Below are positions 1 through 29,800 of a DNA stretch of 64,000 nucleotides, one piece after another. The position numbers were made by a program, and so were the translations under genes. Positions within the stretch are counted from its first letter, which is position 1, and every line of letters begins with the position of its first letter. A model generated the notes under the pieces. That model had not been told where the DNA came from and made no database searches. It saw only the letters and a program-made list of their open reading frames with translations. The DNA is from Dendrophyllia cribrosa (taxonomy: Eukaryota; Cnidaria; Anthozoa; Scleractinia; Dendrophylliidae), in contig JAJLRJ010000008.1 in assembly GCA_024195265.1 (NCBI GenBank), positions 4,772,001-4,836,000 on the forward strand, given 5' to 3'.

Positions 1-343
1 ATTTTGACCTCCATCTACCACAACACAAATCCCAGCATGCACCTTGACTTTCGTTTCAACGTTAAAGTGTATATGACAGTGATTTTTTTATTTGCTTGAT
101 CGAATCTACATGTTCTGATAAGAAAATGGAAAAAAAAATTTGATATCGATTTTCCTTCCCAGCGTTTTGGCCGTTTAAAAACGTGAAATTTCACTTCCGG
201 TGTGTTACAAAACCCCCCCTAGAAACCTACACCTTCAGCACTCGCAATTTGCTCCGTCTACTTATGAACCTTGGCTGTCTACTAAAAAACTTAGAAGAAC
301 CCTGATGGGTTATAAAGAAAATCCGAGGGATGAGCTGCATTAC

Positions 344-17855
<17,512 letters not shown>

Positions 17856-18583
17856 TATGCCTTTGCGGTTAAAATCTAAAACCTGCAACACGACGAGATA
17901 AAAGTACCTCCTTAGTGCATTTAAAACTTTTCAATAAGGAAGTTTAACGTTTCAGTTCCCAGTTTGATGTTAAACTGGACTGACAAACAAACGACGACAC
18001 GGTCGACCGTGTGCAGGAGTCCGTGCAAACAAGTCAAACAACTCACGTGTTATCATCAACAGAAGGTTGTGGAACGACAATAGTCTAGCAAAAAATTGCA
18101 AAGACCACCCGTGATCACACTTTCGGTTTTAAGTTTATATTAAACTTGAAGGTCGCCAATTCACAACGAGTAACGACTGCAAATTCAACGAAACGAGCGA
18201 AGCCCAGAGAAACGTGACAAGTTATCAATGGCGGCCAGGCGGGATATTGTTAGCCATAAACAAAGTCCTAAGCGGGCGGTACAAATCGAGCTGAATCAAA
18301 AAAGCATGCATAAACTAAGTGAACGTCTACTTTTGAGATTTTGTGGCCAAAACAAAACTACACGCTAGAGAATAAAATAACATGTAAGTTAGTCTTTGAC
18401 AGCAACCTCGTGGTTTGTTTGTGGCCATCAAGGGAGGGCACTTTGACTTCTTATAAGCGCCTTATTTCGTTAAAATATCTACATTAAACACTAATCTACC
18501 GCTTCTTTGAAACCTAAGCTCTACATATTGATCAAAACGGTCTCGTTGAATGTATAAAACAGACATAAAATCGACAAACTTAC

Positions 18584-18640
18584 CTAACAACCCTCTAATG
18601 CGTCTTCCCCATTCAGACTGAACTAAGCACTGAACAGAAC
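18584..18640 (-). other. Probable non-coding first exon of piwi (5' boundary unknown)
   Basis: A good donor (TTAG|GTAAGTTTG, minus strand) ends at 18584. A TTGCAG acceptor ends the intron just before 17882, 27 nt upstream of the piwi ATG. Joining them makes a conventional spliced 5' UTR. No TATA box seen; transcription start not determinable. Confidence 0.4.
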
Positions 18641-19460
18641 CACAGCAGAACAACAAGGTCACGTGGTATCAACTCTCTATCCTGATTGGTTCTGATGGTT
18701 ATCGTAAATCCGGGAGATTTTGTTACACCTTTGGAGTTATTGCGTGAAGTGAGAAAAATTTCATCGTCAAAATTACTCACAGCACTCTTACCCATTTCTG
18801 CAACGAACTTTTAAGAACTTTCCTTTGAAAGCAGTCGTTTTTCATTCATTCATACAGTTTTGCTACCCTTTGGCATTGCTTATGGCATACTTGTTGTTAA
18901 TGAAATGTTTACAAGAGTTGATTGGAGCGCTTTTAATTTGACAGGATGATATGAATTGACAGCATTGTTCGGTGTTGTTATCTTTGAAGATTTCAATTAG
19001 ACAAAAGTTCTTTGTTAATAAACTCTAAAACAAAGTGAAGCTGTTTCTTAAAAAAAACCTTCTTCTCTTGTGACATTATTCTACAAGAGAACAACATAAC
19101 ATCTCATCACTTCAAATATTTCAGATCAGACAGCTCAGGGTGTGACAGATTTCCCGCCATTTAATGGGGCGCGACCCACGCGAGACATGATTTTCACATG
19201 GTCAAAAAACTCGCAGCGCGTAATTTACGCGGTATTCAAAGGGACCGTCTGTTCTTGCTCATATATTGTGTTTTTTTTTATGATTACAGCCAGGGGGTTA
19301 CCTTAAGGTTGTCTTAAAATACGAAAAAAAATTACCAATGGTGATGAAAGCAAAGATATTTAAAAGAGACAAAATATTAAATGAGAACCGTGGACGACAA
19401 TCCTGCTGGTATACGCTGGATCAAACTAGTGATCTGATCGGTTTAACAAGTGAAAATAGT

Positions 19461-19573
19461 AATAGAAGCAAAGACCGATACAACGTACATACAAATTTAA
19501 AAGGTGTAATATATTTCGGCTGGCCACCTTTTAAATTTGTATCTACGTTGTATCGGTCTTTGCTTCTCTATTA
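19461..19573. repeat. 113-bp hairpin
   Basis: AATAGAAGCAAAGACCGATA is mirrored by TATCGGTCTTTGCTTCT at the right. The arms meet around ATATTTCGGCTGG. Confidence 0.8.
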
Positions 19574-19785
19574 AAGGGTAAACTTCGACAGACTACGACA
19601 CGAATGGCAATTTGATCCGCTTGACCGTCTGTAACGAAATTCAGATTTGATGAACTGTAATTAATGCACTTGTATCCTACCAATCCTGCACTTTTTTCTC
19701 AAAACTACTGCTTCTGTTTTTCTCTATAGCATCTTTTGATCCAGTTAAGTTATATATTTGGTGGCAATGGCTCATATAACTAGCC

Positions 19786-19866
19786 TGCGCGCATACGTAT
19801 CCGATTTCCTTGCTCCCCGTTTTCAATTCCGCGGGGAGCAAGGAAATCGGATACGTCTGTGCGCAA
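19786..19866. repeat. Hairpin with perfect 30-bp arms
   Basis: ATCCGATTTCCTTGCTCCCC pairs with GGGGAGCAAGGAAATCGGAT around a short loop. Abuts a second, larger palindrome. Confidence 0.85.
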
Positions 19867-20035
19867 GCCTGCATAACAGGCGTTATTGGGGCGCTCAAGC
19901 GGGTTTTAGGGCGCGAGCGCGAAGCGACACGAGAGACACGAGCGCGTGTCTCTCGCTTCGCGCTCGTGTCTCGCTCTACGCGCTCGCGCCCTAAAACCCG
20001 CTTGAGCGCCCCCAATAACGCCTGTTGTGCAGGCT
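19865..20035. repeat. GC-rich palindrome rich in CGCGAGCGCGAAGCG
   Basis: AGCCTGCATAACAGGCGTTA pairs with TAACGCCTGTTGTGCAGGCT. Both arms carry GCTCAAGCGGGTTTTAGGGC or its complement. The centre is itself a run of CGAGAGACACGAGCGCG type palindromes. GC content is far above the surroundings. Confidence 0.85.
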
Positions 20036-20654
20036 ATCTGTGCGCAAGCTAGATGTAACATGTCATTTCGGCAACGGAAGCGGTCCCTTTAAAGAATGAG
20101 GTTTATATCATCCTTTCTATTTCGTCCCATTTTTGTCCATACTCTACATATCTACAGAGTAAAAACATTGGCGGTCCCTTCTTCAATTTCGACCGATTAA
20201 TTTTTTTTTTCATAGATTAGGTAAAGCAATCGGTCCAAGAAATTGTCGTGTTTTGCTGATGAGCCGGTAAATCGAAGCGAGATGAAAACGAGGCCTTTAC
20301 AATTCGCCAGCTCGCTGTATTGTCGACCTAGCATCAAACCTTAATTATGAGAATAAAAATCGTTCCGTTTTATAAAATCTGGTATTGCAAGAGGTTTTAA
20401 GAAATCTGGCCGCTGGTTCAGGGACAGGCTATATCACCTTGAACAGGAAAATGGGGATCAAAAAATACGTGACATAATCATGCAGTTAGCTATTGTTCCG
20501 GCTATTGTGTCGGTGTAGTTGTGCGGTGTGTTTCAAATCTATTGTTTTACGTCATTTTACTAAAAACCGGAAAAGCCGACTTTTCTATAAAGGTCTTCGA
20601 TCTTTAATATACATGTATTCAACTTCACTCAAGTTGCCATTTCACTGCCTTTAA

Positions 20655-21003
20655 GTATTGTTCCACATAAGAACGATAGCAAACTTCATTGTTCTGCGGC
20701 ATTAGCTCTTTCCCACATAGAATATCTTTGATTTCAAGAATAGAGGAGGAGCTGATGGTTAATAATTATATTTCATTATAAAAATAAAGAAAATCCATTT
20801 CGTCAAATAAATTTTAGAAAAAGTTCGTGCTTAACCAATCAGAATAGCAGAAGACAATAGCTAATAATTTTGCTTCATTGATGAAGTTCCCCAAATACAA
20901 TTTCTTTTAAAAATTGTATGTTGTGCGATTGGGTCTCAAATTACTTGAAACCTTAAAAAAATTAGACAAAATGCACCTTGAACCTTAACTTTTAAGCGGT
21001 TTT
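20655..21003. repeat. Dispersed repeat, reverse-complement copy at 32468-32822
   Basis: Shares most of its about 350 nt with 32468-32822 read in reverse, including CAATCAGAATAGCAGAAGAC and the 3' block AGACAAAATGCACCTTGAAC. Few differences, so fairly young. Confidence 0.75.
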
Positions 21004-21619
21004 TGAGTCTAGGCCAATGAGATCACTAGTTGTAACAATGAAAAATCTTGACATTCCATCGTGTTTGACATTCCATCGCCGTTCAGCGCTATCCTTCTTA
21101 TGCGGATCATTACTTAATAGTGATTCAGCTGACTCGGTTTGTTTATAGCGCGAAATTTCAAGGACGCGCGCGTTTCATCAAAAGCTGCATGGTAGTGAAT
21201 ATTCTACACAAATGCAAACACAGCTTGCTGGCTCAGAATCACAGTTTTTACACTTGCGGTCACCGTACAAAAAACAAGATTAAATGGAAACAAACGCGAA
21301 CCGATACCTACACCACAACGGCAGCTAACTAATGATACTTCCCGCAAACCCAACCATTTTCAAGGCCATGTCCTGTCGTCCTGGCATTCATCAAGATATT
21401 ATGTACCGGTTTTTCCCGGAAAACCATCAATTATTAAATCAGGAGCAAAAACGCTTGGAATGGCGTTGTACTTTTCTTCCATATCGTGTCAATCAATCTT
21501 TATTTGCCCCAATAATATTATTAACAAAGATGATATATTACAGTGTCTTAAAAGGAGCAGGAGCCCTCGACAAAGCTAATACTGCTTGAGCTTTTCGGGG
21601 AATCTTACCCCCCGAGTTT

Positions 21620-21735
21620 GAAAGTCTCCCACGCAGCCGGTATTTGTCTCGTCACGCAACGTTCCTCCCCACTAACTAACTAGTGGGGAGGAGCGTTGCA
21701 TGACGAGACAAATAATGGCTGTGTGGGAGACTACG
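21620..21735. repeat. Hairpin, GTCTCCCACGCAGCC family
   Basis: GTCTCCCACGCAGCCGGTAT pairs with the right arm ending GGCTGTGTGGGAGACTA, around ACTAACTAACTAGT. A single arm of the same family occurs at 58990-59045. Confidence 0.8.
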
Positions 21736-22281
21736 AGTTTGCTGGCTAATTAACCTATTCGAAAATCTTAGCCGACCTTATTTCGTATCCAAAAGGCAAA
21801 ACGAAATTTTATCCTCCAAAAACTAAAAGCGTTAATTCTAATGTTACGAGAGTTTGAGGCGACAGTTTAATACAGAAAGCTCTGGTCAGTTAGTCTAATT
21901 ACTTTGATTTTCCATCGAAACGATTGATCACGATTCGTCGGGTGCTGTTGATTTTAAAAACTATGGTGCCGTGTCCATGGGATATCACTGACTAGATTTA
22001 TAAAGTTAACTAGCCATCCGGTAAGGAGATTCAGCGGGCTAACGCTAAAAATGTCAGCTTTTAAATCTGATTTACTCTTGTGCCAGGTGCACGCTAGTTT
22101 AATCACTTTTCGGCATGACGACGGCGGTAGCGAGAAAGAATGGCATAAAACAATAAAGGATTTTAGCGAAAACAATGCCATCCACGTGTGTTTTACATTT
22201 TATAAATTGGTACCGTTTCTTTGCCGTCCCAGCAAAACTAACAACCTCAAATGATCAAATTTTAAGGTTTTGAGAAAACAT

Positions 22282-23710
22282 AAGTAAGTAAGTAAAGTTG
22301 CGCACACGAGCCAGAAGGCTCACAACGGCCGGAGCTTAAGGTGGCTCGATGGTGTTTTTTTCTGTGCCGACCACTCTTTTTTTTGGTAATAAACTCTTCT
22401 GTTAGACACGCTTATTGTAGCGTTTTTCACGTCTTTTAATAAGGGAAATAATTGCTGCCTTGACAGTGAGTAAAAATTTCTGTTTTCTGTTTGCGGCATG
22501 CTCTTGCTATTTTTAGGTCAATTACGTGTTTAACGTTGATGTTCAACAGCTCACCTGTTATTTCATGAACACATTGCCAGGACTGATGAATTACCATAAT
22601 CGGCAGGTCTTCGGAAGTTAATCAAGCGTTTTGGTTCCGCCCGTGCTAGACTGGAATTCGCGTGCAGGTGTCATTTCAGAACAATGAAATATGCAGAATA
22701 GATCATGAATTGTAAACATCTCGGAGAACAAGAAATCTCTGAAAATACTAGCGCGCATGTTACCAACTCGACGTTCAGCGCACAAGTCTCACAGCATTTC
22801 AACCAACACGAAATTTGGAGACTAAGTAAAAGAAGGTCCAAATTTATAGTTCGCTTATTCTTGGGAAATTCTATCTCAGATTTTTAAAATAAGCGAGGTC
22901 ATAAGATTCTCTGCTCGTTTGTTGCAAAAACATCGTAAATTTCGATTATTATAACTCGGCACAGGGAAAAATCCAAAACCGTCAATCCGCCAAAAGAGCC
23001 AAACAAATAAGGTACAATAGTTGTTCTTATGAATGAGTAAAGTTGAAATCGGCATTAGGTCCTCGATCTCTCAGTTTGGGGTGAAATACAACAAACTTTG
23101 ATATTTTACCAAATTTAACCCTAAAATAAGTAAACTCGCGCCATTCAAAAATCCTCTCACAGAAGTTAACCAAACTTGGCTAAAATGTGTGCATTGTGCC
23201 GGTACTCTTTCAGTCCCCAAGAGCGAGTTACCAAAATTTCTCATACAGGCCGACGGCGGCCTCACAAGTAAAACTACGCCTAGCAACGTATCGTTGCCAA
23301 GGACGCTTCGATCGCAAAAAATACAACTGAAATGGAAACTTCAATTTTTCCCTAGTAAGTGTGTGCCATGAGTATTTAGGTAAATACTGAATAAGATATC
23401 CAAATACGTGATTGAAAAAGAGTGGTCGGCACAGAAAAAAACACCATCGAGCCACCTTAAACCCGGTTTCTGTAGCATGAAGCGACTAGGAATATTGCTA
23501 CTCCCCCCTGGATGGGATGCTAGTCCATCGCAGGGTTACCCCCAGCATTTTTTTGTCGCCGGTACCCATTTATACACCTGGGTGGAGAGAGTCAGTGTGG
23601 AGTAAAGTTTCTTGTCTAAGGAAACAACACGACGGCAGAGACCAGGCTTCGAACCATCGACCTTCAGGTTGAAAGTCCGACGCACTAACCACTAGACCAC
23701 CGTGGCTCCA
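22282..23710 (-). mobile_element. tRNA-derived SINE interrupted by a TTAA element
   Basis: Read on the minus strand, the tRNA-like head at 23630-23710 shows GGTGGTCTAGTGGTTAGTGC (A box) and GGTTCGAAGCC (B box). The body includes CAGGTGTATAAATGGGTACC. The tail is cut at TTAA and resumes at 22335, ending near 22282. TGAGAAAACAT at 22271-22281 and 23711-23721 flanks both sides, an 11-bp target duplication that brackets the SINE plus its insertion. Confidence 0.8.
22336..23460. mobile_element. 1.1-kb TTAA element inserted in the SINE
   Basis: TTAA at 22336-22339 and 23457-23460, with about 43 bp of essentially perfect inverted repeat (GGTGGCTCGATGGTGTTTTT from each end). No transposase frame. 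Piggybac-like by target site. Confidence 0.85.
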
Positions 23711-24952
23711 TGAGAAAACATGAACACTATTAATTTTTCTTCCTCTATTTGAAATTGCAAACCATCTGTAGCCTCTTCCAGGCGTTTAGATGGTGGGGAG
23801 CAGCGACAAGCGGCGCGCCGCGCTAGGGTCGGCGCGAGGGAACAGGCTAACCATCTGTCTGATCCATGTGAATTCCGGTCCTGGGCAATTCAGTCACACA
23901 ACTCCCGGAAACGTTTTGAGCAAGTGTCACCATTCAAATCAAAGCTATTGGAAAACAGTTTTTTCGATATTTAATAAAACGCAATTACAATGAGATAGTG
24001 TCGGCAAGTGTACAGCTCTCGACTCAGGTGTTCATTCATATTTGGTCGCGGCTTGGTTTTTATTGTTTGCGATGTTCTTGCTGCCGATCGTTTCTCACAA
24101 GTTTTTATCTTTATACCGTTAGGGGCCAATTACATGGCGAATTTCAGCACGGGCTGCGTGGGAGACTAACTGATAACGAGAATCAATAATAATCACTGCG
24201 CATGCCCAAATTCACGTTTCAGCCCGGGCTGAAATTCTGATACGATTACATGGCGAATTTCAGCCCGTTTGGCCGGGCTGAAAATTCCAGGCTGGAATTT
24301 TCAGCCCGGGCTGAAACTTTGTTCATGTAATCGCTAACTTCATTTTACCAGGCTTAACTAATCAATGATATCAATGACATCAATGTAATCAATGAGTAAT
24401 CAATGGGTAATCAATGAGAAATCAATTGATTACTCGTCGAGTATTGCCAATACTCAATGAGTATTAACTATGGACTAATCAATGACCCACATAATTTTTG
24501 GTCATTGATTAGTCATTGATTTGCATGAAAAGAGGTATTGACAGGCCAGACACGACTCATAAGTTCGTGATAACGTGGAACGCCCGGGGGGGGGGGGGGG
24601 GGTACTCCCATATATGAGCAGCTATATAGGTATGTGCCGCTGTGAAGGGTATGGTTTTCAGGCAGTTTAGTCTAGGAAAGGGGGAAAAGTTCTCAGAGAT
24701 TTTTGGTCTAGAATAGGGTATCATTTTCCGCTAAACTGATCAATTGCGTGAAGAATTTAGTCTAGACAAGGTTTACTGCCAAATGGAATTTAAAAATCGG
24801 TACGGCGGGCAGTACGGCATTTTTGCTGACCCCTGTTAACTAATAGCTGTGATAGTGAACGAGTTTCTGGAAAATAGCGAGTCTGGAATAGGTCTAGGAT
24901 AGGGTAGGGTTTTTCGGTGTTTAGTCTAGAATAGGGTTGCAAAATGGTTAAG

Positions 24953-25262
24953 CCTAAAGAATACCGTTCAGAAGGACGTCGGACACCTTATTGAAACTTA
25001 TATAACGGAGTAACTGGTTAGCTTTCAGTTGATGTTATGGGTAGCAGTTTATATAGTTAAATTTAGGCCTGAACAACCCGAGAAGCTAGGTGGTACAGTG
25101 GTATAGTAGGCTATCTAAGCCTAAGCCTAGCTGAGATCACAGGTTCAATCCTGAGTGGGGGATTTTAGATTTTCTTTTTCACACTAAAAAATTTAGTGTC
25201 GACATTACGTTATATAAGTCTTAATAAGGTGTCCGACGTCCTTCTGAACGGTATTCTTTGGG
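24953..25262. repeat. 300-bp foldback with a tRNA-like centre
   Basis: Left arm ATACCGTTCAGAAGGACGTC followed by GGACACCTTATT pairs with right arm GACGTCCTTCTGAACGGTAT. Inserted inside the homopolymer-bounded element. Confidence 0.75.
25083..25160 (+). repeat. tRNA-related segment (not an intact tRNA gene)
   Basis: AGCTAGGTGGTACAGTGGTA resembles an A box and CAGGTTCAATCCTG resembles a B box with its arm, about 45 nt apart. The acceptor and anticodon stems do not pair convincingly. Confidence 0.4.
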
Positions 25263-26067
25263 CACAACCTTGCAAAATTCAGCTAAAATGGTCTAGTATA
25301 GGTTAAGGGTCTCAGAGTCCCAGCGGCACACCCCCACCCAAAAATTTGCAGAGTACCCCCCCCCCCCCCCCCCCCCCCTGGGGTGGAACGCGACCTTAAA
25401 GTTTTGCTCTAACAAGTATATCCCCCAAGGATTTTCCTTTTTTGTATGAGATAAGGGGAGGCTCTTTGTATATTTCTCTTAGCAATGGTTGGTTCTGAAT
25501 TAAATGCCATTTGCGCATTAAGATATGTTTTTAAGATTAGGAAACGCCGGGTGGTACATTGTTACGAAAGGCAGAATTCTTTTTCGCATGTTCTCCTTTT
25601 GCTGTAAAGATGACTTCCGTTCATTGAATTTTACCTCTAAAATTATTTTCTCAATGAGATTGTGAGTGTAGCCTCTATCACGGAGGCGTGCTTTGAAGTT
25701 GTTGATATTCTCACTGAATCACGGATTTCCCTGAGGAATTTGTTCTTAAAAGTCTCAGGGCTTCACCTTTTATGAGCCCTTTTCTGACCCCTGGTGGGTG
25801 GCAGGAAGAGAAATGGGTGTATTGGAAGGTCTCTGTTGGTTTAAAATGAGTAATCAATGACATCAATGAGTAATCAATGACCCACACAATTTTTTGGGTT
25901 CGATTAATCATTGAGTATTGGCAATACTCAATGATTAATCAATTGATTACCCATTGATTACGAATTGATTACGAATTGATGTCATTGATCATTGATTAGT
26001 TATGCCTGGATTTTAAGAGGATTTATTTCGGAAGCCGGGCTGAAATTCGCCATGTAATCGGCCCCTA

Positions 26068-26813
26068 AGTTTCGAAAGTTACGAGGCCCGAAAATATCGA
26101 ACCTTCGAAAGTTACTGCATGAATAAAAATTGGCGGTTGTTTTTAAATCCCGAAATTAACAATGTCAACAATGTGTTCCACGGGCGGTAAAATGAGCCGC
26201 AAAAGTGAGAACACTTGGTATTTTATAAAAGGCAAAAAAAAAAACCATCTTTACAACCAAGTTAGAAGAACTAAGAATTATGCCCGAGAGCTTGCTAACA
26301 GGCTAAGAATAACGTAAAACCAGAGGTAAAACTATGCATGCCGGAAACCGTACGTTTTTACTGGAAAAACGGAGGTATATTGACCTCATAAAAACCAAGC
26401 CAAATCTTTGCTTGTTTAATTTTTATTTAGATCTTTCATTCTTTCGTCAGTAGAAAGTGTGGTTATATATCTGGTGTCTCAATGACACTACAAACAAACT
26501 TATAACTGAAGAAAAGAAACAGGCCTCTGCCTTTCAAACGCTCACAACGAGAAAATGAAGAATGAAAAAAAAAAACAATCTTTCAATAAATAAATAGTTT
26601 TAAATACTTTTTAATTCAACAGAGAAAAAAAAAGTTGGTAAGCAGATCAAAATAACACCTTACGCTCGGTTTGAAGGTTGAATCTTTAAAAAAATTCTGA
26701 ATAGAAAATGTTGCGGCGAAAACAAATCAAATGCAAACTATTTAGTTTTTCTTTTATCTAATGAGCTTATAATTTCTTAGCAGATTAATCCGACGAGGTG
26801 ATGTGTTGAATTC
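26068..26813. other. Intergenic end region downstream of MPHOSPH9, no gene seen
   Basis: Holds the presumed MPHOSPH9 3' UTR just left of 26814. TTTATT on the plus strand near 26423 gives an AATAAA candidate about 390 nt after the stop. Otherwise AT-rich with nothing recognised. Confidence 0.45.
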
Positions 26814-26897
26814 TCAGAGCGCATGATGTCTTCGAAATTGCATCCTTACTGCTCCAAGCTCCTTCACGACTTCATCAAGCCGGTTCTCAAGATAAGC
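26814..26897 (-). CDS. MPHOSPH9: MPHOSPH9 exon 15 (C-terminus)
   Basis: 27 codons plus TGA: AYLENRLDEVVKELGAVRMQ, then FRRHHAL. It parallels the human LEDRLERINRELGSVRM C-terminus. Acceptor CTCCAG. Confidence 0.9.
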   Translation of the reverse strand, partial: AYLENRLDEVVKELGAVRMQFRRHHAL

Positions 26898-29800
26898 CTG
26901 GAGAAGGAAAAAAGGCCAAAAATTTTAAAATGACACACCTAAAAAGATTCATTTTGTTGTTTCTTATATCCCCCCTAAATTGAAGAACAAATGCTGTTTG
27001 AATGACTTTTTATTAAAAACCTTACAAGCGAAATACACGCGCAAGCACGCAACCATGCGGGAGGTAATTTAGCGCGGAAACCACAGTCGCGCACGCGAGT
27101 CACACGCGTCTGAGAAAAAGAAAATTAAATTATCCAGAATTAGAATTTCTTTTCCACAAAGGAACTAAGATTTATAAGTTTTCTTGATCATTGCTCCTCC
27201 TCCTTCCGATTTCTTATCGTGTAGTGACCTTGCTTCCGGTACAAAATGTCTGTACTGTGCCGTGTTTGTCTTCAACACATGTCCGATCGCATTTCCTGAC
27301 TTTTTATTTTGTCCCCGTGCACGTCACGACTCATGATCAACTCTGCAGAGAGTCTGCAGAGGCGGAGAGAAAAATATGGGGATCCGTAATTGAAGTCATT
27401 GACGCCAACTAAGAAACTTGCTTAGCAATATAAGATTCTCCAAAATCGCAAAAACGAAGTGTCACGTCACAATGACTTTTAAAAATCGCGAAATTCAATT
27501 TTGCGGGAAATGCACCAGCGGCCGACAGTTGCTTTGTCTGTAACAGCTGGGCTAAAAGAAAAAACGTCATTGGACTCAAGTACATCTCGTACAGCTCAAG
27601 AGTCTCTCTCTTCGCTCCCCCAGGGCCATTTGGATATAGTAACGGTGACGAAGACTGCCCAGATCAGAGCAACAGCCCCCCCCCCCTCCCCCCTGGGGAC
27701 TCCCCAAAAGTTTGGGCGGGGGTGTGCGGCGCGCTACTTGAAACTCTTTATACCCTATTTCAGACCAACACATGCACATGTGATTTTCCATACCCTATTT
27801 CACACCTGATCCAAAGTTCGATACCGTATTTAAGACCAGCAAGTACACTCTGATAAATGATCGCAGCTGACCCGGGACCCAGGAACTGCTGCGGCTTGTT
27901 TAAAACATTTAAGAAAGGGTCCGATGTTAATCAACCACACATCTCAATAATAAAAACGTAGCTTCTTCTAAAAAAAAAAACATCCCCAATTTCAGACCAG
28001 AGTGCACAAACACAAACATACCCTTTTCAGACCAAAAATGGTCAAAATAGATACCCTATTTCAGACCAAAATGGCTCAAAAACCATATACCCTTTGGCGC
28101 CGCACATACCCATAAAGCTTATATAAGGGAGTACCTCCCTCCCTCCCCTCCCCCCCCCCCCCCCCCCCCCTCCGGGATAGCAGCCAACACAAGGTTTTGC
28201 AAAAATTAAAAAAAACTCAGATGACGGCAGAGATTACGAAAGACGTTATCAGTTGACAAGGAAGACAAATAACATGGCCCGCCCACCTCCCAGACAGTTA
28301 ACGCCTCAAAAACATACGGCATGCAAAGGTTGCAATCATGAACAAAAAATATTACTAAATGTAACGGTTATCCCAGTTCCGCTATTACATTAACTATTTG
28401 TTAATTTTTTCAACCAAAAGGATACAAAAGAGGCGTCTTTGCTTTTTCGTGCAAAAGGCACGTATGGTATGAAAATGGAAAAGTATCTATTATCGATAGT
28501 ATATCTTTACGAGGTCTCAAAAGTCTCCAATTTCATTTTGAAAAGTATTGAAAAACAAAAAGCTTTTTAAGGGTTATCTGGAGACTCTAAAAATTACAAC
28601 CACATTATACCGTATTAACAAAATAGCATGACAGGAAAGTATTCCTCAAATGAATTTTAGGTTTGACAAGAAAGTATGAAAATAACTTTGGAAACATACC
28701 TCAACACACAAATAACATAAAAGCCCTATATTGCGTTGGTATTGAAGTATTGTAAAAATAGAAATATTGATTACGGGTGCATTATAATCGAAAGGATTAG
28801 TCACGGAAACTAATGCGACAAAACGCACCTGAGGAGGGGTGGGGGGGGGGAGATCAGTGAAAGTGAAGCACTTGGTGCAGGTGGTTACCAAGTACATGTA
28901 CCTCTTCATATCTGGGCTGTCCCGGTTACCGGGACGAAATCTTTCGCGTGTTCATATGGAAAATGTCAGCCCGGTTATTGGGTGGCTAGCCACCCCCTTT
29001 TGACCGTCGGTTTTAACAGTTTATTTTTTTTTTTCATTGCAACAATAAAAAATTTTAGACTTCGGCATATACCCGTAGCCACCCCTCAGAAAGAAATCCT
29101 GGATTCGCCCCTGACATTTAAGGGGAGAAAACATGCACATAATCAAAATTCTTCCCATACAAGTATAGGAAACACCTGAACATAGCATTTAGAGTCTTGC
29201 TATACCTTGTCATCTTTTGATCGCTTCGACAATTTTTGCGGTGGAATTCGGCTAAGAGTAGATTCGAGCTACAAAGTAAAGAGAATCAAAGAAAATGAAA
29301 ATTAACATATTACAGGAGCTAAAAAACGACCATGTTTCTTATGAATGTCAAAAAACTAAAACATAGTATTATAGTATCAAAACATCATAATAAAAAAACA
29401 AAATCCATTCTACAAAGTATATCACAACTAGCAGTAATCACAGATTATGGAGACGCGTTCGAAGGAATTTCCGGCGGAAATGGGCCCCTGAAAAAAACCA
29501 ATAGGGGCGGCCATTTGGAAGACCGTCTACCAAAAAATCTCAAATTTTACTGCACATTAACCACAGGACAACCAACATGAAATTAGGATTGCGTTCTTCG
29601 AACGCGATAAATTAACAATAACTTTTTAAAAATTCCTTACTGATATCTAATTAATTATAATTCATAAGAATTTGAACTTCTAACAAATTAAGTTTACTCA
29701 ATTTATTTTTATCTATTTGCAACTTAAATACACTAATAGAAATTACACCGGTTTATTAGAAAATATTTTATCAAATAAACAGGACTTATAGGTATTCAGA

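Larger units (their letters stand above)
18661..22270. other. Intergenic stretch upstream of piwi, no gene seen
   Basis: No reading frame with recognisable domains. It holds the hairpins listed at 19461, 19786, 19865 and 21620 and the dispersed repeat at 20655. The piwi promoter should lie near its left end; CCAAT-like and GGCGG motifs there are not specific enough to annotate. Confidence 0.6.
24584..25382. mobile_element. Nested element bounded by G- and C-homopolymers
   Basis: Starts CCGGGG plus a G run and GGTACTCCCATATATGAG. Ends GCAGAGTA plus a long C run. GTGGAACGC is present immediately outside both ends (24575-24583, 25383-25391), a 9-bp target-duplication candidate. Related ends are at 27676-28170. 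Confidence 0.55.
24120..26067. mobile_element. 2-kb composite inverted-repeat element
   Basis: TAGGGGCCAATTACATGGCG at the left mirrors CGCCATGTAATCGGCCCCTA at the right. Internal GGGCTGAAA/TTTCAGCCC palindromes and TCAATGAGTAATCAATGAC-type repeats lie near both ends (24360-24500 and 25850-25995). A further element is nested at 24584-25382. Confidence 0.7.

Noticed and set aside
1..343. Next piwi exon at the left edge
   Set aside because: No minus-strand segment resembles the DGVGDGQ-type continuation, so the exon must lie outside the window.
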